Positions 1 to 5,714 of a stretch of 9,907 bases of DNA are shown piece by piece. Origin of the DNA: an uncultured Bacilli bacterium (GTDB taxonomy: Bacteria; Bacillota_I; Bacilli_A; RF39; UBA660); contig CAKORH010000023.1 in assembly GCA_934101235.1 (NCBI GenBank), positions 1 to 9,907 on the forward strand, given 5' to 3'. A program made the translations under genes and the position numbers. The notes under the pieces were generated by a model. It was not told the origin of the DNA. It did not search any database and saw nothing but the letters and a program-made list of their open reading frames with translations. Position 1 is the first letter of the stretch. The number at the start of each line of letters is the position of its first letter.

Positions 1-94
1 CGTATTCTTGCGTTAAAAGATAGAGTGTGTAGAACTTTCTACAAATTAAGGTGGTACCGCGAAATATTCGTCCTTAAGTTATGAATGTTTTTTT
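1..94 (+). promoter_or_regulatory. T-box leader RNA, 3' half (antiterminator/terminator switch)
   Basis: The conserved T-box sequence TGGTACCGCG lies at 52-61. The antiterminator folds as in the family: 46-51 pairs with 72-77, the seven-base bulge UGGUACC (52-58) is free to bind an uncharged tRNA acceptor end, and 59-61 pairs with 69-71. A 6-bp hairpin (28-33 with 38-43) just upstream would be the stem before the antiterminator. The specifier loop lies outside the window, so the amino acid cannot be read directly. The variable base of the bulge is U, which pairs with an A discriminator. That agrees with tRNA-Tyr and with tyrS being the second gene downstream, but many other tRNAs also carry A. 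Uncharged tRNA would allow transcription of the HAD gene and tyrS. Confidence 0.93.
62..94 (+). terminator. T-box intrinsic terminator
   Basis: Bases 62-69 pair with 83-90 (8 bp with one G-U), followed by a T-run at 88-94. The left arm uses bases 62-69, which form the loop and one side of the antiterminator, so the two structures exclude each other as expected for a T-box. Confidence 0.88.
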
Positions 95-111
95 ATTAGG
101 AGATGTTTATA

Positions 112-726
112 GTGATAAAAAGAATAATATTTGATATAGATAATACTTTACTTGATACAAAAGTTGATTCTATAAATTGTTATAATGAATATTTGAAAGA
201 TAAAAAATATAAATTAAATTCTAATGAATTATTTAAAATTTTGTATGATTATGAAAGTATAGGTAATTATGAATTGAATGATTTAATAAAATATTTAAAT
301 AAATACTTAGATAATAAGTATAATCAAGAAGATTTTTTAGAACTACTAGATATGTATTCTTGTTATTCAACGTTGATTAATGAAAATATATCTAATATTT
401 TAGAATATTTATCTAAAAAATATGAAGTTGTTGCCTTAACAAATTGGTTTAGTGATTGTCAATCAAAAAGATTAGCTAAAGTTGGTATTTTAAAATATTT
501 TAATAAAATATATGGAGTAAGTGATGGTATTAAACCTAATGTTGATGCGTATAAAAATGCTTGCGGAAATTATGAATACTCTCAATGTTTAATTGTAGGG
601 GATAGTTATGAAAATGATATATCTATTCCTATGAAGTTGGGAATGAATACTTTGTATTTTAATAGATTATCTGATAATAAAGATAATGAAATAAATAATT
701 TGAATGAATTAGTTAATAGATTATAG
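112..726 (+). CDS. HAD-superfamily hydrolase (YjjG-like phosphatase)
   Basis: A cytosolic phosphatase of the haloacid dehalogenase superfamily, about 204 residues. All four HAD motifs are visible: FDIDNT with nucleophile D8 and acid/base D10, T110 in ALTNW, K141 in GIKPN, and GDSYEND with D164 and D169. A helical cap lies between motifs I and II. This arrangement fits the YjjG/nucleotidase-type subfamily, but the substrate cannot be read from the sequence. The start chosen is GTG at 112, nine bases after AGGAG (98-102). The in-frame ATG at 103 abuts that Shine-Dalgarno site and would add three residues before the usual start of the fold. It is the first gene after the T-box and 15 bases before tyrS, so both are probably co-transcribed and induced by shortage of one amino acid. 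Confidence 0.87.
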   Translation: MIKRIIFDIDNTLLDTKVDSINCYNEYLKDKKYKLNSNELFKILYDYESIGNYELNDLIKYLNKYLDNKYNQEDFLELLDMYSCYSTLINENISNILEYLSKKYEVVALTNWFSDCQSKRLAKVGILKYFNKIYGVSDGIKPNVDAYKNACGNYEYSQCLIVGDSYENDISIPMKLGMNTLYFNRLSDNKDNEINNLNELVNRL

Positions 727-741
727 AAAGAAGGAATTAAG

Positions 742-1968
742 ATGAAATTATATGATGAATTAAAATGGAGAGGTTTAATAAAGGATATTAGTAGTCCAGA
801 TTTAGAAGATAAATTAAATAATGAGAGTATTACATTTTATTGGGGGACAGATCCTACTGCTGATAGTTTACATATTGGACATTATTCTTCGTTAATTACG
901 GCTAAACGATTAATGAAAGCAGGACATCATCCTATACTATTGGTAGGTGGTGCAACTGGATTAATAGGTGATCCTAGACCTACTAGTGAAAGAGAAATAA
1001 TATCTAAGGAAACTGTAGATAAAAACTTTGTTGGTATTAAAAATCAAGTATCTAGAATTTTAGAAGGAAAGGCAGAAATAGTTAATAATTATGATTGGAT
1101 GAAAAATTATAATTATTTAGAATTTTTAAGAGATATTGGTAAATATATTAATGTTAATTATATGTTAGCTAAAGATATAATTAATAGAAGATTGGAAACT
1201 GGTATTACTTATGCAGAGTTTTCTTATACACTTATACAAGGTTATGATTTTTTACATTTATTTAGGGATAAAGGATGTTTATTACAAGCTGCTGGAAGTG
1301 ATCAATGGGGTAATATTACTACTGGTATAGAATTAATAAAAAAGATAGAAAATAAAGAAGCATATGGATTTACAATGCCTTTAATATTAGATGCTGCTGG
1401 TAATAAATTTGGAAAAAGTGAGGGTAATGCTTTATGGTTAGATATAAATAAAACTTCTAGTTATGAGTTATATCAATATTTAATAAATACTGATGATGTT
1501 AAAGTAGAAGAATATTTAAAAGTATTTACTTTCTTAACAAAAGAAGAAATAGATTGTATTATGAAAGAACATAATGAAGCACCACATTTAAGAATTGGTC
1601 AAAAAAGATTAGCTCAAGAATTTATTACGGATTTACATGGAGTAGAAGAATATAATAAGGCTTTAAAAATAAGTGAATGTTTATTTAGTGGAAAAATAAA
1701 TGAATTATCTTGTGAAGAGATTGAAAATGCATTTAAGGGAGTTAAATCTTTTGATGTTAAATTAGATGATACATTATTAAATACATTAGTTGATAATAAA
1801 ATAGCATCTTCTAGAAGAGAAGCAAGAGAATTTTTAAATAGTAATAGTATTGTTGTTAATGGAGAGAAAATAAGTGATGAAAATACTTTAATTAGTAAAA
1901 ATATGTTATTACATGGTAAATATTTAGTTATTAGAAAAGGCAAAAAGAAATACTTTATTGGAAAATAA
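742..1968 (+). CDS. tyrS: Tyrosyl-tRNA synthetase
   Basis: Class I aminoacyl-tRNA synthetase that charges tRNA-Tyr with tyrosine in the cytosol. Visible signatures are the YWGTDPTADSLHIGH segment with the HIGH motif at residues 44-47, the GSDQWGNI tyrosine-site segment, and KFGKS at 222-226, the TyrRS version of KMSKS. The last roughly 65 residues form an S4-like RNA-binding domain (SSRREAREFL, then IVVNGEKIS). At 408 residues it is near the usual bacterial length of about 420 and looks complete. The start has AAGGA at 731-735, six bases upstream. It follows the HAD gene under the T-box leader and is followed by its own terminator. Gene identity is very secure. Confidence 0.98.
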   Translation: MKLYDELKWRGLIKDISSPDLEDKLNNESITFYWGTDPTADSLHIGHYSSLITAKRLMKAGHHPILLVGGATGLIGDPRPTSEREIISKETVDKNFVGIKNQVSRILEGKAEIVNNYDWMKNYNYLEFLRDIGKYINVNYMLAKDIINRRLETGITYAEFSYTLIQGYDFLHLFRDKGCLLQAAGSDQWGNITTGIELIKKIENKEAYGFTMPLILDAAGNKFGKSEGNALWLDINKTSSYELYQYLINTDDVKVEEYLKVFTFLTKEEIDCIMKEHNEAPHLRIGQKRLAQEFITDLHGVEEYNKALKISECLFSGKINELSCEEIENAFKGVKSFDVKLDDTLLNTLVDNKIASSRREAREFLNSNSIVVNGEKISDENTLISKNMLLHGKYLVIRKGKKKYFIGK

Positions 1969-1981
1969 TACATTTTATAAT

Positions 1982-2012
1982 AAATAGGACTATTAATTTG
2001 GTCTTATTTTTT
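1982..2012 (+). terminator. Intrinsic terminator after tyrS
   Basis: Bases 1982-1991 pair with 2000-2009 (10 bp including two G-U pairs) around an eight-base loop, followed by T residues to 2012. It separates the tyrS operon from the antitoxin-Fic pair. Confidence 0.85.
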
Positions 2013-2029
2013 CTATAATATTATTATAG
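2013..2029. other. Perfect inverted repeat upstream of the antitoxin gene
   Basis: CTATAAT, three bases, then ATTATAG: seven-base arms with no mismatch, containing TATAAT on both strands and ending just before the AGAGG ribosome binding site (2028-2032). It could be a -10 element with an operator, but no good -35 box stands at the right distance, and such palindromes arise easily in DNA this AT-rich. Confidence 0.3.
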
Positions 2030-2039
2030 AGGTAGTAGT

Positions 2040-2228
2040 ATGTTAGATAAGTTAAAAGAATATAAAGTATATTTAGAAGCAATAAGAATGGCTGAGGCAA
2101 ATATGGATTTAGAAGAAGATATGAAAGAATTAGATATTGATAAAAAGAAATTAGAAAAGAAGTTAGTTAATGATATAGATATAATAAATAAAGTGAAAGA
2201 AAGTGTTAATTATTATGACAGAGGATGA
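2040..2228 (+). CDS. Small VbhA-like antitoxin candidate, partner of Fic
   Basis: A 62-residue, strongly charged and probably all-helical protein with many Lys, Glu and Asp. Its gene overlaps the downstream Fic gene by 14 bases, the usual layout of class I Fic pairs, where a small VbhA-type antitoxin binds the toxin and blocks ATP with the glutamate of an (S/T)xxxE(G/N) helix. The segment AEANMDLEE (residues 18-26) lies where that helix is found in VbhA. It keeps the alanines, a leucine and glutamate E25, but has N21 in place of Ser/Thr and E26 in place of Gly/Asn. The rest also resembles VbhA in size and spacing. Start: ATG with AGAGG at 2028-2032, seven bases upstream. The coding call is firm; the antitoxin role is inferred from position and this partial motif. 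Confidence 0.78.
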   Translation: MLDKLKEYKVYLEAIRMAEANMDLEEDMKELDIDKKKLEKKLVNDIDIINKVKESVNYYDRG

Positions 2229-2868
2229 AAAATGGGATTCTTATTTTTATGATGGAGAAAATGTATTAAAGAATAAATTAGATATACATGATAATAATAA
2301 ACTTAAGAAGAAAGAATATGAAATTGTAGCTAAGAAAAATGTATTATTATATTTAAGTCAATATAATGGTGAATTTGATATTGATTATTTAAAATATATT
2401 CATAGGTTTTTATTTGAAGATATATATTATTTTGCTGGAAATTTTAGAGATGTTAATATTGGTAAAGATGATAGGGCATCTTTTACAGATTATAATAAGA
2501 TTGAAATAAATTTAAAAGACATAATTAATGATTTAGATAGTAAATTAATTAATTGTTCTTATTCAAAATTTCTTTATGCAGAGGCTTTAGCTAATATGTA
2601 TTATTTATTACTTGAAATTCATCCTTTTAGAGAGGGTAATGGTAGAACAATAAGAGAATTTTTAAGAGAGTATGTTAAAGAAAAAAATATATTGAATGAA
2701 TATTATAATTATGAATTAGATTTTAAACTTAGTAAAGAAGAAAAAGAATTGTTAGATAAAGCTACAAAAAGTGTTACTAGAGGAGAGTTAGTTTTATTTT
2801 TTAATAAGATGTTAAAGTGTAGAGTTAAAGATAATAAAAGAATATTAATTAAAAAAAGTGATGAATAA
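2215..2868 (+). CDS. fic: Fic/DOC family protein, predicted AMPylase toxin
   Basis: A Fic-domain protein of about 217 residues that would transfer AMP from ATP to a hydroxyl of a target protein. The full active-site motif HPFREGNGRTIR is at residues 136-147: catalytic H136, acidic E140 for Mg, and R144 and R147 for phosphate binding. The N-terminal segment with NVLKNKL and the FAGNFRDVNI flap region are typical of the family. I see no (S/T)xxxE(G/N) inhibitory helix at either end, so inhibition would have to come from the small protein encoded upstream (class I Fic). ATG at 2215 is preferred because family members begin shortly before the WDSYFYDGENVL segment; an in-frame GTG at 2203 would add four residues. 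Neither start has a strong ribosome site, which fits translation coupled to the antitoxin gene. The target is unknown. Confidence 0.92.
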   Translation: MTEDEKWDSYFYDGENVLKNKLDIHDNNKLKKKEYEIVAKKNVLLYLSQYNGEFDIDYLKYIHRFLFEDIYYFAGNFRDVNIGKDDRASFTDYNKIEINLKDIINDLDSKLINCSYSKFLYAEALANMYYLLLEIHPFREGNGRTIREFLREYVKEKNILNEYYNYELDFKLSKEEKELLDKATKSVTRGELVLFFNKMLKCRVKDNKRILIKKSDE

Positions 2869-2892
2869 AAATTAGTCCTTTTAACCATTATA
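2862..2892 (+). promoter_or_regulatory. Candidate SigG/SigF-type promoter of sigG
   Basis: TGAATA at 2862-2867 and CATTATA at 2886-2892 are separated by 18 bases. They match the Bacillus SigG consensus as I recall it (TGAATA, about 17-18 bases, CATnnTA). Transcription would begin near 2899, inside the AAAGGA ribosome site, giving a leader of only about 14 bases. Position directly before a SigG gene fits autoregulation. Assigned by pattern only. Confidence 0.6.
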
Positions 2893-2912
2893 GGTTTGAA
2901 AGGATATTTTTT
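2876..2912 (+). terminator. Hairpin after fic that also buries the sigG ribosome binding site
   Basis: Bases 2876-2884 pair with 2896-2904 and 2885-2886 with 2893-2894, leaving one bulged T at 2895 and a six-base loop, followed by T residues at 2907-2912. It has the form of an intrinsic terminator for the antitoxin-Fic unit. The right arm contains AAAGGA (2899-2904), the Shine-Dalgarno site of sigG, so read-through RNA from upstream would be poorly translated. Confidence 0.75.
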
Positions 2913-3689
2913 ATGAGTAAATATAAGGTAGATATAACTGGTATTAATACTAATAATCTTGAAGTTTTAAAAAATACTGAAATGTTAGATTTATTTTTAA
3001 AATATCAGGGTGGTGATTTATTAGCAAAAGAAAAGTTAGTAAATGGTAATTTAAAATTAGTTTTAAGTATTATAAAAAAGTATAATAATGGTAAGTATGA
3101 TATGAATGATTTGTTTCAAATAGGGTGTGTTGGATTAATTAAAGCTGTAGATAATTTTGATACTTCTTTTGGAGTACAATTTTCTACATATGCTGTACCT
3201 TTAATTTTAGGTGAAGTAAAAAGATTTATAAGGGATTCTAAAGAGGTACGTGTTGCACGTAGTATTAGAGATAATGCATATAAAATATTACAATTTAAAG
3301 ATGATTATTTATTAAAAAATGGTATTGAACCAACTAATGAAATTATTTGTAAGAGTTTAGATATAAGTGATTATGAATTACAACTTTCTTTAGATAGTTT
3401 AAAGGAACCTATGTCAATATTTGAACCTATTTATAATGATGGTGGTGATACTATATATTTAGCAGATCAGATTGCAGATGTTAAAAATAATAATGAGGAT
3501 AGAGATTCTTTGATTGGTCTTAGAAGAGCATTATTAAAAATAAAGGCAAGGGAAAGAAATATATTAACAGATAGATATATAGTTGGAAAAACACAAAGTG
3601 AGATTGCTAATGAAATGGGTGTAAGTCAAGCACAAGTATCTCGTATTGAGAAGAGTGCTATAAATAATGTTAAAAGATTAATGAAATAG
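2913..3689 (+). CDS. sigG: RNA polymerase sigma factor SigG (late forespore)
   Basis: A sigma-70 family factor of the sporulation SigB/SigF/SigG branch, 258 residues. It matches Bacillus SigG along its whole length, including the N-terminal signature (KVDITGINT, then LEVLKNTEM), the region 2 core (KLVNGNLKLVLS, DLFQIGCVGLIKAVDNFD, FSTYAVPLILGE), the SigG-like FEPIYNDGGDTIY segment between regions 3 and 4, and the region 4 helix-turn-helix (KTQSEIANEMGVSQAQVSRIEKSA). It would direct RNA polymerase to late forespore genes after engulfment. Start: ATG with AAAGGA at 2899-2904. Control appears unusual: a SigG-like promoter and an SD-sequestering hairpin overlap in front of it. ylmC follows after 25 bases, as a near neighbour in Bacillus. 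SigF is the main alternative, but the N-terminus favours SigG. Confidence 0.95.
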   Translation: MSKYKVDITGINTNNLEVLKNTEMLDLFLKYQGGDLLAKEKLVNGNLKLVLSIIKKYNNGKYDMNDLFQIGCVGLIKAVDNFDTSFGVQFSTYAVPLILGEVKRFIRDSKEVRVARSIRDNAYKILQFKDDYLLKNGIEPTNEIICKSLDISDYELQLSLDSLKEPMSIFEPIYNDGGDTIYLADQIADVKNNNEDRDSLIGLRRALLKIKARERNILTDRYIVGKTQSEIANEMGVSQAQVSRIEKSAINNVKRLMK

Positions 3690-3714
3690 CATATAATTTA
3701 TTGGTGATGTAATT

Positions 3715-3942
3715 TTGAAAATTAGTGATTTACAAGATAAATCTATAATAAATGTTAGTGATGGGAAAAATCTAGGAAGAATAACTGATTTAGAAATAGA
3801 TAAAGATGGAAAAATAATTAATTTTTATGCTATGCCTAGAAGATTTATTTTTAAAATATTTTTAGGAAATAAGGAAACGATATTTACTATTAATGATATA
3901 AAAAAAATAGGTGAGGATGTTATACTTGTGGACTTAAGTTAA
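3715..3942 (+). CDS. ylmC: YlmC/YmxH family PRC-barrel protein
   Basis: A small soluble protein of 75 residues with a single PRC-barrel-like fold: MKISDLQDKSIINV, then GKNLGRITDLEID and a GKIINFYAMP strand. Length and sequence fit the YlmC/YmxH family, which sits beside sigG in Bacillus and is associated with sporulation, although its biochemical role is not established. The start is TTG at 3715, supported by GGTGAT at 3703-3708 and by the conserved N-terminus; no better ATG exists upstream. It lies 25 bases after sigG and 28 before lspA with no terminator between, so it is probably part of the same transcript. Confidence 0.88.
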   Translation: MKISDLQDKSIINVSDGKNLGRITDLEIDKDGKIINFYAMPRRFIFKIFLGNKETIFTINDIKKIGEDVILVDLS

Positions 3943-3954
3943 ATAGTTTATAAT
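3926..3954 (+). promoter_or_regulatory. Weak candidate vegetative promoter before lspA
   Basis: TTGTGG (3926-3931), 17 bases, then a perfect TATAAT (3949-3954). It could let lspA and rluD be expressed outside sporulation. The -35 box is poor and the leader would be only about ten bases, so this is tentative. Confidence 0.3.
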
Positions 3955-3970
3955 TATTGTGGGTGAAATT

Positions 3971-4441
3971 ATGTCTAAAAAAGTTTATATCATAACTCTT
4001 TTGTCTTTTATTATTGATCAAGTAAGTAAAGCATTAGTTAGTACTTATTTTAGTTTAAATGAAAGTGTAAAGTTAATAAATAATTTTTTATATTTAAATT
4101 ATATTAATAATACTGGAGCATCTTTTAGTATATTAACTAATAAGAAATATTTACTTATTATACTAAGTTTAGTTGCTATAGTAATTATAATTAGGTATAT
4201 AAATACTTTTAAGAATACTATATTCAATAGAATTGGGTTGGGATTGTTATTAGGTGGTATTTTAGGTAATTTAAGTGATAGAATATTATTTGGTTATGTA
4301 AAAGATTTTATTAGTTTATATATTTTTGGATATAGTTTTCCGGTATTTAATATAGCAGATATATGTATTGTTGTTGGAGTAATTATTTTAATTATTTCTA
4401 TATTAAGAGGTGAAGATAAAAATGGAAGTAGTAGTAAGTGA
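3971..4441 (+). CDS. lspA: Lipoprotein signal peptidase II
   Basis: A membrane aspartyl protease that cleaves the signal peptide from diacylglyceryl-modified prolipoproteins; 156 residues, normal length. Four hydrophobic helices are visible. Family motifs present are NNTGASFS (from N46), GGxxGNxxDR with D103, VKDF with D112, and FNIADxxI with D130. D112 and D130 correspond to the catalytic pair seen in the Pseudomonas enzyme (VVDF and FNFAD); D103 is also strictly conserved. ATG at 3971 is chosen, with GGGTGA at 3961-3966 as ribosome site; the in-frame GTG at 3959 overlaps that site and is unlikely. The gene overlaps rluD by 20 bases, the same pairing as lspA-ylyB in Bacillus. Confidence 0.96.
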   Translation: MSKKVYIITLLSFIIDQVSKALVSTYFSLNESVKLINNFLYLNYINNTGASFSILTNKKYLLIILSLVAIVIIIRYINTFKNTIFNRIGLGLLLGGILGNLSDRILFGYVKDFISLYIFGYSFPVFNIADICIVVGVIILIISILRGEDKNGSSSK

Positions 4442-5315
4442 TAGTAGTAATGAAAGAATAGATAAGTATTTAAGTAATAATACTTCATTGTCTAGAACTT
4501 TAATATCTAAGATGATTGATAGTGAGTTTATTAAAGTTAATGATAAAAAAACTAAGAATAATTATAAAGTTAAAGATGGAGATAAAATAAGTATTGATGA
4601 AACTTATCAAGTTGAACAAGATATATTACCTGAAAAGATGGATTTAGATATAGTATATGAAGATGATGATATAATGGTTATTAATAAACCTAGTGGTATG
4701 GTAGTTCATCCTGGTAATGGTAATTATAGTCATACTTTAGTTAATGGGTTAATGTATTATACTAATAATTTAAGTGATGTTAATGGTGAAGTTAGACCTG
4801 GTATAGTACATAGAATAGATAAAGATACTAGTGGTTTAATTATAGTTGCAAAAAATAATAAAGCTCATGAAATATTAAGTAAGTATTTTCAAGATAAGAG
4901 TATTACTAGAAAATATATTGCATTATTAAAGGGTGAATTAAATACAGATAGTGCTACAATAGATGCTCCTATAGGTAGAAGTGATGTTGATAGAAAGAAA
5001 ATGGCAGTTACTAGTAAGAATTCAAAAAATGCTGTAAGTCATTTAAAGGTATTAAAAAGATATAAGGGTTATACTTTAGTAGAATTTAAACTTGATACTG
5101 GAAGAACTCATCAAATTAGAGTACATGCTAATTATATTGGACATCCTTTATATAATGATCCTGTTTATACAAATGATAAATGTAGTGAATTTGGACAATT
5201 TTTACATTCGTATTCTATGGATTTTAAACATCCTATTACTGGAGAAGATATGCATTTTGAATGTGAGTTACCAGAATATTTTAAGAAACATTTAGAAGTT
5301 TTAGAAGAAAAATAG
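4422..5315 (+). CDS. rluD: RluD-type 23S rRNA pseudouridine synthase (YlyB-like)
   Basis: Converts uridines to pseudouridine in large-subunit rRNA; 297 residues. An N-terminal S4 RNA-binding domain (residues about 10-65, ERIDKYL and SRTLISKMI) is followed by the RluA-family catalytic domain with NKPSGMVVHPG, the catalytic loop HRIDKDTSG with nucleophile D133, and the GRTHQIRVH motif. Length is normal. The start is ATG at 4422, eight bases after AGGTGA (4408-4413); the in-frame GTG at 4410 sits inside that site. The ribosome site and start lie within the end of lspA, so the two are translationally coupled. The exact target uridines cannot be read from the sequence; RluB/E/F and RsuA types are excluded by the motif. 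Confidence 0.94.
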   Translation: MEVVVSDSSNERIDKYLSNNTSLSRTLISKMIDSEFIKVNDKKTKNNYKVKDGDKISIDETYQVEQDILPEKMDLDIVYEDDDIMVINKPSGMVVHPGNGNYSHTLVNGLMYYTNNLSDVNGEVRPGIVHRIDKDTSGLIIVAKNNKAHEILSKYFQDKSITRKYIALLKGELNTDSATIDAPIGRSDVDRKKMAVTSKNSKNAVSHLKVLKRYKGYTLVEFKLDTGRTHQIRVHANYIGHPLYNDPVYTNDKCSEFGQFLHSYSMDFKHPITGEDMHFECELPEYFKKHLEVLEEK

Positions 5316-5337
5316 TTATTCATCATAACTATTTTTT
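5308..5337. terminator. Bidirectional terminator between rluD and the convergent gene
   Basis: A perfect 12-bp inverted repeat (5308-5319 with 5325-5336) around a five-base loop, with T-runs leaving the stem on both strands. The rluD stop (5313-5315) and the complementary stop of the minus-strand gene (5316-5318) are adjacent and both lie inside the left arm. Confidence 0.9.
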
Positions 5338-5648
5338 AATAGACAAATACTTAGTAAAGATAAAGATGCAAGTATTGTTGATAATATTACATTATTTTTG
5401 TATAAAACAAATATGTTGAAAGTTTGATTAAAGAAGTATAATAAAACTATATTGAGTAGAAAATTATTAGATATGTTAGATGTTTTTAGTTTATTATATA
5501 TAAATAGTGTTATATATGTATAGAATAAAAGTGAAATAAGAATGAAATATATTATTCCACCAGTAAATATAAATTTTTTAAATGGTAATAAAATAAATGT
5601 TAGTAACCATGGAATGTATAAAATTATGTAAGATATAGTTTTTTTCAT
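5316..5648 (-). CDS. Small polytopic membrane protein, possibly TspO/MBR-like
   Basis: A 110-residue, very hydrophobic protein with about four membrane helices and short loops (roughly residues 7-22, 28-52, 61-80 and 86-105). The pattern FKKFIFTGGIIYFILIS and the later LLYFFNQTFNIFVLYKN resemble helices of TspO/MBR proteins (a PPxxxFxxxW segment and an LNxxWxxxFF segment). The hallmark Pro and Trp residues are missing, however, and the protein is shorter than the usual 150-160 residues. The start ATG has AAAGGA (complement of 5657-5662) eight bases upstream. It is transcribed divergently from the rhomboid gene and convergently to rluD. The coding call is good; the family assignment is only suggestive, and it may be an unrelated membrane protein. 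Confidence 0.72.
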   Translation of the reverse strand: MKKTISYIILYIPWLLTFILLPFKKFIFTGGIIYFILISLLFYTYITLFIYNKLKTSNISNNFLLNIVLLYFFNQTFNIFVLYKNNVILSTILASLSLLSICLLKNSYDE

Positions 5649-5659
5649 AATATCGTTCC

Positions 5660-5688
5660 TTTACTAAAATGATAGTTTGTTATACAAT
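5660..5688 (+). promoter_or_regulatory. Candidate vegetative promoter of the rhomboid gene
   Basis: TTTACT (5660-5665), 17 bases, TACAAT (5683-5688). Transcription would begin near 5695, about 20 bases before the ATG, leaving the GGAAGGA ribosome site (5701-5707) in the leader. It lies inside the 66-base divergent intergenic region. Confidence 0.5.
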
Positions 5689-5714
5689 AATATATATGTA
5701 GGAAGGAATATTTT

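Noticed and set aside
1614..1973. 119-codon open frame on the minus strand over the end of tyrS
   Set aside because: Lies wholly opposite the conserved S4 domain of tyrS; no ribosome site or recognisable protein. A by-product of AT-rich coding sequence.
3690..3714. TATAAT at 3692-3697 as a promoter for ylmC
   Set aside because: No acceptable -35 box at 16-18 bases, and such hexamers are frequent by chance at this base composition.
4294..4488. Minus-strand frame over the lspA/rluD junction
   Set aside because: Opposite two conserved genes, with no independent support.
5092..5295. Second plus-strand frame inside rluD
   Set aside because: Out of frame with the conserved RluD sequence, Ile/Leu-rich as expected for a shifted frame, no ribosome site.
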